Shown: positions 45,724 through 53,224 of the stretch, one piece after another
Position numbering within the stretch: position 1 is the first letter of the stretch
Layout: each line of letters begins with the position of its first letter
Source: Pseudomonas yamanorum
GTDB taxonomy: Bacteria; Pseudomonadota; Gammaproteobacteria; Pseudomonadales; Pseudomonadaceae
Direction: 5' to 3'
NCBI RefSeq assembly: GCF_013386765.1
Contig: NZ_JACARE010000003.1
Span: forward strand, 450,766-514,765
DNA: 64,000 nucleotides
The notes under the pieces: generated by a model
What the model saw: only the letters and a program-made list of their open reading frames with translations
Told to the model about the DNA's origin: nothing
Databases searched by the model: none
Translations under genes and position numbers: made by a program

Positions 45724-46131
45724 ATGGAAAATGCAGAAACGGAAGGCCAACGCCTGATGGACGAATTCATGGCCAAGCAAGCAGCGCGTCCAGTCAAAGC
45801 GACCTATCACTATGCAACATTGGGTTCCAAGACTCGTATGGGCGGCGAGATAGTTACTGCCAGCACCGGCATAAAGATTCACGAACACCGTGTCGCCTGC
45901 GTCGGCGACTGGGTGCGTTATCCGGACGGCACTGAAACCGAGATAGTGTCGGGCGCGGGTTTCGCGGCAGCCTTCAAGGGGCGACCGATTGTGATTGTGG
46001 GCAGTGCCACTGACAACGGCGACACGGTGACCTGCAGTCTTCAAAGGGATGTATTGATTGTTGAATACGCAGACGGCGAAAGTATTCCGGGGCTTCTACA
46101 GCCTGGCTACTTGATAGAGAGCCAGATGTGA
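45724..46131 (+). CDS. PAAR-domain protein
   Basis: 135 residues from the ATG at 45724 (MENAETEGQRLMDEFMAKQ). The rest is a PAAR-like domain: LGSKTRMGGEIVTASTG, VGDWVRYPDGTETEIVSGAG, and GSATDNGDTVTCSLQ. PAAR proteins form the sharp tip of type VI secretion VgrG spikes. It overlaps the next gene by four bases (GTGA), so both tip-like proteins are made together. No VgrG or T6SS structural gene is in the window, so it would use an apparatus encoded elsewhere. Confidence 0.85.
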   Translation: MENAETEGQRLMDEFMAKQAARPVKATYHYATLGSKTRMGGEIVTASTGIKIHEHRVACVGDWVRYPDGTETEIVSGAGFAAAFKGRPIVIVGSATDNGDTVTCSLQRDVLIVEYADGESIPGLLQPGYLIESQM

Positions 46132-47606
46132 GGCGCTACAACATCACAGACGGTGCGAAAACCACGGCAGACGGTGTGGTTAAGGCCGGCCTTGATGGCG
46201 CAGAAATCGAAGGGAAATTGATTGCCCGGGAAGGTGACAAAGTCGAGTGCCCTGCGTGCAAAAGCCTGGGCGTTATCGAATGCATCGGCCCTCGTCTGGT
46301 TCAAACGTGGGAAGGGCGCAACACGGCTCTGGACGGCGATCTGTGCCGGTGTAAATGCAGCCCCCCGCCCACGTTGATCGCCAATCAAAACCTGATGTAT
46401 CAGAACATCGAGCCGGCCCCGCAGCCCCGTGTTGCTCAACCGAGCATACCGCCCGCTACCAGCCCGCCGTTTTCCGGTTTCGCCACACCCGCGATGACGA
46501 GTCCGCCGGCAAGCATGTGCGTATTCGCCAAGTCCTGCGTGTCAGTGCCGGTTGGTTCGACAGCCGCTGGAGAGACTCCTGAACGTGCAGCCAATTTTGG
46601 CGCTGTAGCACTGATGGGCTCGACAGGTACGGGTGGCGCAGTTGGGCGTGTTGCGGGAACGCTGGGCGCGGATATTGGTGCCTGGGCTGTTCGTGGACTT
46701 ACCGGGGCTGCTGCCGGAGCCAGCTCGGCGTTGAATGTCGTGATGTTGGCGTTTTGGCCACGGGATATCGGTGATTCAACGCTGTATAGCCCGGAGCAAC
46801 TGGCGAGCATGCAAGTTGCCAGTACCCGGGTGCGCTTCCAGTTTCGTCTGGATGAGGCGGGTGAAATAAGGGTTTACGGCCTGCATACAAGGCCCGGTAC
46901 TGGTACGGATCGTGTGCCGGTGACAGAGGCCCGATGGAACGCCGACAAGAGCGCGATGGTGGCGGTGCTGGACGGTATTTCCATCACCTGGACGCCAAAC
47001 AACGGCCCAGTGGTGAATGCGCCGACGCCTTATCCCGGCACGCCTGAGAGGCTGGATAACCTGCTGGTGCATCCGATTCCGGTGGGGCGGGATACGGGAA
47101 TTACGCACTACCCTGGGCGGGCTGCTGAGGATGTTACCTGGCAGGATACGATCATCACGTTTCCTGCTGATTCGGGTGTGCTGCCGTTGTATTTGGTGTT
47201 TGCCAAGCCGGCAGTAACGCCTTTGGAGGTGGGTATTTACGGTGACCTCAGCTCACGAAGCCAACGAGACGGGCTGGATATTGATCACATACCTTCGCAG
47301 AAAGCGCTTGAACTCAGCTTGAAGGAGGCCTTCCCGGGAATCACCGATCAGGAAATTCAAACCTATCTGAAACAGGCTCCCGCTATTGCAATACCCGCCC
47401 GTGTCCACCAGAAGTACAGTGAGACTTATGGCGGCCGCAACACCAAGGCCAGACAACTGCAGGATGTTGCAGGCCTGCGCATAGCAGTAGATAGGAATTT
47501 TGACGCAATCAAGCGTGGGTTGTTGGAGGAAGGCTTCGCCGAAGACAGTATCGAAGCTGCCCGGGAACAATTGCATAAACTCAGTCAGGAACAGGGGTGG
47601 TATTGA
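46128..47606 (+). CDS. PAAR - pyocin S - C-terminal toxin (polymorphic effector)
   Basis: 492 residues from GTG at 46128. Residues 1-90 are a PAAR domain (KVECPACKSLGVIECIGPR; DGDLCRCKCSPPPTLI). Next comes a Pro-rich linker and a Gly/Ala-rich hydrophobic region (150-215, possible membrane insertion). Residues 220-375 are a pyocin-S type domain (VRFQFRLDEAGEIRVYG; LPLYLVFAKP). The last 115 residues are the toxin tip, starting GLDIDHIPSQKALELSL with a conserved-looking His and acidic residues, then HQKYSETYGGRNT. The DxDHxPS pattern suggests an HNH/EndoVII-like nuclease, but I cannot assign it firmly. The stop overlaps the immunity ATG (TGATG). Confidence 0.85.
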   Translation: MRRYNITDGAKTTADGVVKAGLDGAEIEGKLIAREGDKVECPACKSLGVIECIGPRLVQTWEGRNTALDGDLCRCKCSPPPTLIANQNLMYQNIEPAPQPRVAQPSIPPATSPPFSGFATPAMTSPPASMCVFAKSCVSVPVGSTAAGETPERAANFGAVALMGSTGTGGAVGRVAGTLGADIGAWAVRGLTGAAAGASSALNVVMLAFWPRDIGDSTLYSPEQLASMQVASTRVRFQFRLDEAGEIRVYGLHTRPGTGTDRVPVTEARWNADKSAMVAVLDGISITWTPNNGPVVNAPTPYPGTPERLDNLLVHPIPVGRDTGITHYPGRAAEDVTWQDTIITFPADSGVLPLYLVFAKPAVTPLEVGIYGDLSSRSQRDGLDIDHIPSQKALELSLKEAFPGITDQEIQTYLKQAPAIAIPARVHQKYSETYGGRNTKARQLQDVAGLRIAVDRNFDAIKRGLLEEGFAEDSIEAAREQLHKLSQEQGWY

Positions 47607-48079
47607 TGGACGCCAAAACCATTGCATATTGGATGAAGAGCCTTGGTCGCCACTACGAGGCCTTAGTGGCTGAGGGAGCAATACCCGACACCCCCCTAAG
47701 TGAACTCTACACAGGGCGAGACTTGCTGACCCTTAAACCGGGAAATGGGCTTGAGCTGATTTTTTGGGCGCAGACCATGCGCTTGGAAACCCTCAATATC
47801 GTCTTACTTACGACGATGGAAGGCATGACATCTTACGAGGGCGAGTTACCTACACCCTTTTTGCCTGTGATGGACCGCTCAAGTGTGCGCGCGGCTTTTG
47901 GGCCTCCGATGGCCTCGAAGGGCTTCACAAGGCTGCCCCTCAACACGTCTATTGGAGGTTGGGATGCCTACCTGCTTGGCCCCGGCACAGCCCTTAATAC
48001 CAAGCTGATACTTACTTATGCAGACACCCTGCAGGTGAAAACACTCACGTTCACCTTGGTCGATAAAGGCCATGACTGA
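47606..48079 (+). CDS. Cognate immunity protein, DUF6392-like
   Basis: 157 residues from the ATG at 47606, which shares a base with the toxin stop. [34 protein letters not shown] and IGGWDAYLL are the family signatures. Its immediate coupling to the intact toxin makes it the cognate partner; the other three copies would match toxins no longer present. Confidence 0.87.
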   Translation: MDAKTIAYWMKSLGRHYEALVAEGAIPDTPLSELYTGRDLLTLKPGNGLELIFWAQTMRLETLNIVLLTTMEGMTSYEGELPTPFLPVMDRSSVRAAFGPPMASKGFTRLPLNTSIGGWDAYLLGPGTALNTKLILTYADTLQVKTLTFTLVDKGHD

Positions 48080-48189
48080 GTTCTCCTGCGGTTAAGGCAA
48101 AAGGAGAGTGCATTTTTAAATCGAAAACTCAGAGGCATCGAATTGGGGGCGTGTTTATTTAACCGAAAATAAACGCGCCCCTGTTGCAT

Positions 48190-48414
48190 CTAAACTTTAC
48201 GCGGATGCAGGCATTCGATGGATCGGTCGACAGTAGTCTTGTCAATTTCCAGCAAGTGCCACACGGCCAGGATCTTTGCCTGATGTGGACTTTCCAGCAG
48301 CTCGCCGCAATCAAGCGCGGTGGCCGACGCACTGCTCAGCAGGCTGGCGGTGTACAGCAGGGAATCTTCGAAGCTCAGGTCTTCGTTGATGGTGTGGAAG
48401 CCCTGCGACGGCAG
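48190..48414 (-). pseudogene. 3' fragment of a DUF6124 gene, antisense to the island
   Basis: Nearly identical to the 3' part of the gene at 49800-50102: both encode LPSQGFHTINEDLSFEDSLL, then YTASLLSSASATALDCGELL, ending SIECLHPRK plus V or P. The fragment lacks the first 28 residues and the leader. At 48414 the similarity stops and a toxin relic begins on the other strand. ATTGAAG occurs at the junction and near the corresponding place in the full gene (50042), hinting at microhomology-driven joining. Confidence 0.85.
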
Positions 48415-48498
48415 ATTGAAGAGGGCTTCGTCACGGGGGACCTCGAAGAAGCACTCGCCAAGATGCATGAGATCAACCAGAAACAGGGGTGGTACTGA
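48415..48498 (+). pseudogene. C-terminal remnant of a second toxin (relic 2)
   Basis: Twenty-seven codons reading IEEGFVTGDLEEALAKMHEI, then NQKQGWY and stop, align with the intact toxin end LLEEGFAEDSIEAAREQLHK, then LSQEQGWY and stop. The TGA shares a base with the ATG of the third immunity gene, exactly as in the intact pair. The rest of this toxin has been replaced by the antisense DUF6124 fragment. Confidence 0.82.
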
Positions 48499-48974
48499 TG
48501 GATGTTGCAATGATCAATAATTTGGTTGCAGGGCTTGGTTGCACCTACAGCAAACTTCTGGTTGGTGGTGCGATTTCGAATGTCCCTCTAGAACCCTCTA
48601 TAAAAGGAGGCGACAACGAGTATCTGATACAGAGACCTGAGACGGGAGTGGAGCTATGGTTTTGGGCAGAAACAGCAACCCTTGAAAAAATCCTCTTTTC
48701 GCTGATCAGGATGGTCGATGGTGCATCTGTTTATACCGGGGAGTTGCCCTCGCCATTCATGCATAACATGCACCGCCTAGGCGTTAAGGCGATTCTTGGG
48801 GAACCTTTTGAGTCGAAAGAGCCGATAAAGATACTGCGGTCCAGGGGTTATGGTGTTGGGGAGGCCTATCGTCTGGCGGCTGCGCCCTTGGTGAATACGA
48901 AAGTGGCCTTTCAATACCGTAATGACGATAAGGTTTGTTCCATGGGGTTTTCACTGATTAATTCTGGCCGCTGA
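48498..48974 (+). CDS. Immunity protein, DUF6392-like (orphan 2)
   Basis: 158 residues from the ATG at 48498. [28 protein letters not shown] and GEAYRLAAAPLVNTKVAFQY align with the other three copies. It is clearly divergent, so it probably recognises a different toxin tip. AT-rich relative to core genes. It follows toxin relic 2 with TGATG overlap. Confidence 0.85.
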   Translation: MDVAMINNLVAGLGCTYSKLLVGGAISNVPLEPSIKGGDNEYLIQRPETGVELWFWAETATLEKILFSLIRMVDGASVYTGELPSPFMHNMHRLGVKAILGEPFESKEPIKILRSRGYGVGEAYRLAAAPLVNTKVAFQYRNDDKVCSMGFSLINSGR

Positions 48975-49027
48975 CGTCAAAGAGCGCGTATTTACTTGTG
49001 AAATCAAAGGCGCGTTCCGCCTTGTTT

Positions 49028-49059
49028 TTGATGCGTTGATGCGTTGATGCGTTGATGCG
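49028..49059. repeat. 8-bp tandem repeat, four units
   Basis: TTGATGCG repeated four times without a mismatch, between immunity genes 3 and 4. The unit is not a multiple of three, and copy-number change would alter spacing or frame of anything read across it. Confidence 0.95.
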
Positions 49060-49118
49060 AGGCTAAAAACCTGTTGTACATTAGTAAATGGGCACTGCGA
49101 GGCCGAGGTGAAGATATT

Positions 49119-49163
49119 CCTTTTCAAGGTGCACAACACCAATCAGGAATAAGAGTGCTACTG
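49119..49163 (+). pseudogene. Decayed last codons of a third toxin (relic 3)
   Basis: AAGGTGCACAACACCAATCAG then GAATAAGAGTGCTACTGATG reads K-V-H-N-T-N-Q-E-stop-E-C-Y-stop, alignable to K-M-H-E-I-N-Q-K-Q-G-W-Y-stop of relic 2. An in-frame stop and W-to-C change show decay. The final TGATG places it just as the intact toxin sits before its immunity gene. Confidence 0.6.
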
Positions 49164-49649
49164 ATGAATGCCATAACGATTAGCCAATGGATTAAGAGTC
49201 TGGGCCGTAACTATGATGAATTAGTTAGCCAGAATGTAATCCCTGATCAGGCACTGGTTCCGTTGCAGGCTGGGGAAGACAATGATGAATTGATTCTATA
49301 TCCCGTTGTTGGAGTAGAGCTGTGGTTTTGGGGGACAGCCAGAAAGCTTGAGAAGATTCTCTTAACACTGATTCCAACGGGCGAAGGGGACGAAGTTTAT
49401 AAGGGTAGTTTGCCTTTACCGTTCGAGCTAAGCATGAGTAGATCCAGCGTCCGTGGTCAGCTAGGCACACCTATGGCGTCCAGGGAGGCAGCCAGGATTC
49501 CGGGGAGTGGGGGACAAATGTTCGGGGGGTGGGATGCCTACCGTTTAGATGAAATCGCGCACCCCAATACTCGGGTGGGATTCAGTTACTCCGCAGACCT
49601 GATGGTTAAATCGCTCGCGTTCGCGCTGATTGATACAGGCCATAACTGA
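49164..49649 (+). CDS. Immunity protein, DUF6392-like (orphan 3)
   Basis: 161 residues from the ATG at 49164 (MNAITISQWIKSLGRNYDEL). GVELWFWGTARKLEKILLTLI and GGWDAYRLDEIAHPNTRVGF are the family motifs. The longer frame to 49074 crosses relic 3 and is rejected. Kept intact although its toxin is gone, which fits protection against toxins of relatives. Confidence 0.86.
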   Translation: MNAITISQWIKSLGRNYDELVSQNVIPDQALVPLQAGEDNDELILYPVVGVELWFWGTARKLEKILLTLIPTGEGDEVYKGSLPLPFELSMSRSSVRGQLGTPMASREAARIPGSGGQMFGGWDAYRLDEIAHPNTRVGFSYSADLMVKSLAFALIDTGHN

Positions 49650-49693
49650 CATTGCGACTCCGGCGCGGGCACCAAAGGCGACGCAGATCCAAT

Positions 49694-49781
49694 GTGGGAG
49701 CGGGCTTGCTCGCGAAAGCGGTGTGTCAGTCGCCGGATGTATTGGCTGATACACCGCATTCGCGAGCAAGCCCGCTCCCAC
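49694..49781. repeat. BIME (two inverted REPs)
   Basis: Arms GTGGGAGCGGGCTTGCTCGC and GCGAGCAAGCCCGCTCCCAC with further pairing GAAAGCGGTGTGTCAG-type flanks. It marks the border between the toxin island and the DUF6124 gene. Confidence 0.93.
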
Positions 49782-49799
49782 AGTTTTGACCGCGTAGTG

Positions 49800-50102
49800 T
49801 CAGGGTTTGCGGGGGTGCAGGCACTCGATGGATCGGTCGACAGTAGTCTTGGCAATTTCCAGCAAGTGCCACACGGCCAGGATCTTCGCCCGCTGTGGAC
49901 TTTCCAGCAGCTCGCCGCAATCAAGCGCGGTGGCCGAGGCGCTGCTCAGCAGGCTGGCGGTGTAGAGCAGGGAATCTTCGAAGCTCAGGTCTTCGTTGAT
50001 GGTGTGGAAGCCTTGCGATGGCAGGTAGTGTTCGAGGGCGCGATTGAAGGCGGCGCGGTCGTTGAGGATGTCGCTGGGTGGATCGGGGACTAGTTTATTC
50101 AT
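49800..50102 (-). CDS. DUF6124-like small protein
   Basis: 100 residues (MNKLVPDPPSDILNDRAAFN...). PDPP near the start, then FHTINEDLSFEDSLLYTASL and TALDCGELLESPQRAKILAV match my memory of the Pseudomonas DUF6124/DUF3077 family; the later part aligns loosely with the protein at 12847 (LASANALSCDLAFSLEGSKR). Helical, soluble, function unknown. AGGAG lies seven bases before the ATG at 50102 and is the target of the leader loop. A 3' fragment of a near-identical gene lies at 48190-48414. Confidence 0.85.
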   Translation of the reverse strand: MNKLVPDPPSDILNDRAAFNRALEHYLPSQGFHTINEDLSFEDSLLYTASLLSSASATALDCGELLESPQRAKILAVWHLLEIAKTTVDRSIECLHPRKP

Positions 50103-50109
50103 GGCGTAG

Positions 50110-50234
50110 CTCCTGTCTAATTAAGGAGCCGGCCCTGTCGCGACTAAACGAAGGGTGGCGGCTATACGCAGGTTAGTCGACCGGTCAGACAGGAAAACTC
50201 CGGCGCACCCGAGGGTGCCCTGCGCACAGCCACC
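50110..50234 (-). promoter_or_regulatory. Structured leader RNA, copy 2 (candidate translational switch)
   Basis: Read on the minus strand from 50234. P1 pairs GGTGGC, TGT and GCGCAGG with CCTGCGT (50172-50166), ATA and GCCACC (50159-50154). P2 is GCACC-CTCG-GGTGC and P3 GCCGG...CCGGT. The P3 loop contains TTCCTGTCTGA (50195-50185), complementary over 11 bases (two G-U) to TTAGACAGGAG (50120-50110), which includes the Shine-Dalgarno. Versus copy 1, two P2 pairs are swapped (A-T to G-C, T-A to C-G) and two P1 pairs change singly with pairing kept. TCAGACAGG upstream at 50267-50259 could also pair with the loop. The rest of the gap to 50401 shows nothing else certain. Confidence 0.72.
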
Positions 50235-50401
50235 ATAAAACCTCATGGGAGACATGCGCCTGTCTGAACTCGGGCGACTAAACCCGATCACTGATATGCA
50301 GTGAAGGAGCGAAGACTAGCCACCGGTCCTGGCAGGCACAAGGCCGAAAGATTGTCTCGGAAACGTCCGTCAAATTAAAGGGATTTACCCTGCTGGCCCT
50401 T

Positions 50402-50695
50402 TTAGCGAACCACCCAGCTCAACAACCACAACCCCAGCATCAACCAGATAATCCCCATGATGATCGACGCCCGCATGAACGCGCGCACCGCGGAGTACAG
50501 CAGCATCAGGCCGATAATCAGGGTGAGGATGCTGATGATCGAGGTGTCCATGCCCAGCGTATGCGACAGCCCGTCGATAAAATTCCCGCCCGCGTGGGTC
50601 AGCGCATTGAACAACCCGCTGAGCCCGTCGACGATAAAGCGGATCACGGAACCGAGCGCCTGGCCCAGCCATTCGAAGAAGCTTTCTACCTGCAT
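50402..50695 (-). CDS. Small membrane protein of unknown function
   Basis: 97 residues with two clear membrane segments near the C-terminus (ISILTLIIGLMLLYSAVRAFM and ASIIMGIIWLMLGLWLLSWVV) and an amphipathic N-terminal region (SFFEWLGQALGSVIRFIVDGL). Not recognised beyond Pseudomonas hypothetical proteins. Stands alone, upstream of the DUF6124 leader on the same strand. Confidence 0.78.
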   Translation of the reverse strand: MQVESFFEWLGQALGSVIRFIVDGLSGLFNALTHAGGNFIDGLSHTLGMDTSIISILTLIIGLMLLYSAVRAFMRASIIMGIIWLMLGLWLLSWVVR

Positions 50696-50848
50696 GTGTG
50701 TGTCCTGATGAAAAGGTGGGCGTAGCTGAGGCTTTGGTCGTTAATACTCAACCCTAGTTCCCTACTAGCATAGAGGTTTACGCGTTACAGGGATTCACTT
50801 GCCTTCGCGCGGCTTGCGCCCGAAGCTATGCACCTTCAGGAGCGCCCC

Positions 50849-51154
50849 ATGAATCTCGAACACCTCACCGAACGCCTGCACCGCATCCGCGATACCAACG
50901 ACTGGAAGCAGTTCCACAGCCCCAAGAACCTGGCGATGGCCGCCAGTGTTGAAATGGCCGAGCTGGTGGAGATTTTCCAGTGGTTGAGCGAAGACCAGTC
51001 GCGCCAGTTGCCCGCCGACAAACTCGCCCATGCCGGCCAGGAAGTCGGTGACATCGTGCTGTATCTGCTGCTGTTGTGCAGCGAGCTGGGGTTGGACATG
51101 GATCAAGTGGTACAGGCCAAACTGGCCGACAGCGAACGGCGGTTTGCCAAATGA
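50849..51154 (+). CDS. MazG-like nucleotide pyrophosphohydrolase
   Basis: 101 residues from the ATG at 50849 with CAGGAG upstream. The MazG-like fold is visible: PKNLAMAASVEMAELVEIFQW holds the ExxE pair, and HAGQEVGDIVLYLLLLCSEL holds the ExxD pair, for Mg2+ binding. It belongs to the RS21-C6/dCTPase-like group that removes pyrophosphate from (d)NTPs, probably damaged ones. It overlaps the cmoM start (ATGA). Confidence 0.93.
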   Translation: MNLEHLTERLHRIRDTNDWKQFHSPKNLAMAASVEMAELVEIFQWLSEDQSRQLPADKLAHAGQEVGDIVLYLLLLCSELGLDMDQVVQAKLADSERRFAK

Positions 51155-51900
51155 GCGACCGTCATTTCGACCAGTTGGCCACCCGTTTCGCCGAGAAGAT
51201 CTACGGCGGCGCCAAAGGTGCGATTCGCCTGGCCGTGCTCCAGGCCGACCTGATTGAAGCGCTGCCGGACCGCCCGCTGCGGGTGCTGGATATCGGCGCG
51301 GGCCTGGGCCATATGTCGCTGTGGCTGGCCGAACGTGGTCACGACGTGACCCTGGCCGAACCCGCCGAGCCGATGCTCGAAGGCGCCCGCCAGCGTTTCG
51401 CCGAAGCCGGGCAGACGGCCACTTTCATTCAAGCACCGTGGCAGGATCTGCTGGGCCAACTCACCGAACCCTACGACCTGGTGCTGTGCCACGCCGTACT
51501 GGAATGGCTGGCCGAGCCCCACGCGATCCTGCCGGTGTTGCACCAGTTGACCGCCCCCGGTGGCTGGCTGTCCCTGGCGTTCTATAACCGCGACGCCTTG
51601 ATTTACCGCAACCTGCTCAAAGGCCATTTCCGCAAAATGCGCAAGAACGACATGGCCGGCGAAAAACAGAGCCTCACGCCGCAACAACCCTTGGACCCAC
51701 GGGAGTTGGCGACGCAACTCGAGGGCCTGTGGCAGGTCGAAACCCAGAGTGGCGTGCGGGTGTTCCACGACTATATGCCGGTGGAATTCCAGGCCCGCGC
51801 CGAATTGCAGGACTTGTTGGAGATGGAGCTCGCACACCGTCGTCACCCAAGCTTTGCCGGACTTGGGCGTTATTTGCACTGGATCTGCCGTCCGGTTTAA
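51151..51900 (+). CDS. cmoM: tRNA 5-carboxymethoxyuridine methyltransferase
   Basis: 249 residues from the ATG at 51151 (MSDRHFDQLATRFAEKIYGG). SAM motif VLDIGAGLGHMSLWLAERGH; HAVLEWLAEPHAIL; FYNRDALIYRNLLKGHF and a basic KMRKNDMAGEKQSLTPQQPL segment are as in E. coli CmoM (formerly SmtA). It esterifies cmo5U34 to mcmo5U in tRNA anticodons. Coupled to the MazG-like gene. Confidence 0.93.
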   Translation: MSDRHFDQLATRFAEKIYGGAKGAIRLAVLQADLIEALPDRPLRVLDIGAGLGHMSLWLAERGHDVTLAEPAEPMLEGARQRFAEAGQTATFIQAPWQDLLGQLTEPYDLVLCHAVLEWLAEPHAILPVLHQLTAPGGWLSLAFYNRDALIYRNLLKGHFRKMRKNDMAGEKQSLTPQQPLDPRELATQLEGLWQVETQSGVRVFHDYMPVEFQARAELQDLLEMELAHRRHPSFAGLGRYLHWICRPV

Positions 51901-51924
51901 GCGGCCCAGTCTGCGGAGGTCGAA

Positions 51925-52530
51925 ATGAAGCGCTGTCTTGGACTGATCCTGCTGGGCCTGGGCCTGGCGGGTTGCCAAAGCCCCAACCCGTATGTGGCGG
52001 CGTCTGCCCCGATGCCACCGGCGCCTGCCCAGGCGGCCAATACCTTTGATGCCAGCGCCTACCCGGCGCCGGTGCGCGACTATGGTGCCTACCGCAGTTG
52101 GGCCTGGCTCAACAACCAGTTGCCGGCGGGTTCGGCCTGGGCCGATTCGGCGCAGATTGCCGAAGCGGTCAGCGGCGCCCTCGACCAGCGTGGCCTGCGC
52201 CCCCTGCATGACAACCGTACCCCCGACCTGCTGGTGAGCGCCGATGTGCGCCTGGAAAAACGCCTGCGCCAAGTCCAGGACGATTATGGCTACGGCTACG
52301 GCGGCTATAACCGCTATGGCAACGGCTACGGCATGTACAACAGCGTGCCGGTGGTACGCACCTATGAAGTGACGGTGGCGGTGGCACGCATCAGCCTGTT
52401 CGATGCCCGCACCCGCCAGCCGGTATGGAGCACCAGCGCAGAAACCGCGAGCCAGGGCAGCCTCGGCGAGCGCGCCGATGCCCTGCGTGAGGCGATGCAA
52501 AAGGCAATGACTGCCTACCCGCCCAGTTAG
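51925..52530 (+). CDS. DUF4136 lipoprotein 1
   Basis: 201 residues with lipobox GLAGC (Cys near 18). The DUF4136 domain has [33 protein letters not shown] and [15 protein letters not shown] Tyr/Gly-rich insert ([19 protein letters not shown]) sits in the middle of the domain. Likely outer-membrane anchored, function unknown. A paralog follows 45 bp downstream. Confidence 0.9.
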   Translation: MKRCLGLILLGLGLAGCQSPNPYVAASAPMPPAPAQAANTFDASAYPAPVRDYGAYRSWAWLNNQLPAGSAWADSAQIAEAVSGALDQRGLRPLHDNRTPDLLVSADVRLEKRLRQVQDDYGYGYGGYNRYGNGYGMYNSVPVVRTYEVTVAVARISLFDARTRQPVWSTSAETASQGSLGERADALREAMQKAMTAYPPS

Positions 52531-52575
52531 CAGCTATTCTCATCTCAGGCTCGGATCGTCTTTTGGAGAACAACC

Positions 52576-53133
52576 ATGCTTCGTCGTATCGCTGCACTTG
52601 CTGTTGTTGTGTTGCTGGGCGGTTGCCAGACCAGTCAGGTCAACCACGATTTTGACGCCAGCCGGGACTTTGGTGCGTACCGCAGCTGGAGCTGGAAAGA
52701 ACCCGCGTTGCAATACCGCCCGGATGACCCGCGGATCAAGAGTGACCTCACCGAGCAGCGCATCCGCCAGGCCGTGGGCGAGCAACTCGACCAGCGCGGC
52801 CTGCGCCCTGCGGCGCCGGGCACCAAGGCTGACCTGAATGTACAGACTTACCTGATCGTCGAAGACCGCCAGCAACAAGTCACCACCAACTACGGCGGCG
52901 CCTGGGGCGGCCCGTGGAATGGTTACTGGGGCGCGCCGATGTACAACGAAACCCGCAACATCACCTACAAGGTGGCGACCATCCAGATTGATTTGCTCGA
53001 CGGCAAGGACGGCAAGCTGGTGTGGCGTGGCAGCGATGAGCAGATCCTCGCCAGCTCGCCTGAACCACAAGACCGTAGCGCGGCTATTCGTGCGACGGTG
53101 ACCAAGGTGCTTTCCAACTACCCGCCGCACTGA
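52576..53133 (+). CDS. DUF4136 lipoprotein 2
   Basis: 185 residues with lipobox LLGGC. Same domain as its neighbour ([72 protein letters not shown]) with a Gly/Trp-rich loop in place of the Tyr/Gly run. It is the product of tandem duplication. GGAGAACAACC precedes the ATG. Confidence 0.9.
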   Translation: MLRRIAALAVVVLLGGCQTSQVNHDFDASRDFGAYRSWSWKEPALQYRPDDPRIKSDLTEQRIRQAVGEQLDQRGLRPAAPGTKADLNVQTYLIVEDRQQQVTTNYGGAWGGPWNGYWGAPMYNETRNITYKVATIQIDLLDGKDGKLVWRGSDEQILASSPEPQDRSAAIRATVTKVLSNYPPH

Positions 53134-53224
53134 GATCCGGCCAGCACGCCACGCAGCCTTGTCTACACTCAACCTCAACACAGGAGAGTAGGCGCCCGGC
53201 ATTGAGCCGGCAAAGGAGTGCTTG

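Noticed and set aside
48184..48498. 104-codon frame as a genuine gene
   Set aside because: Its first 77 codons are antisense to a DUF6124 fragment; only the last 27 codons have homology, to a toxin end. Listed as two pseudogene parts.
49028..49059. Short CRISPR-like array
   Set aside because: Units are 8 bp and contiguous without spacers; a simple tandem repeat. BIMEs were also checked and are inverted pairs, not arrays.
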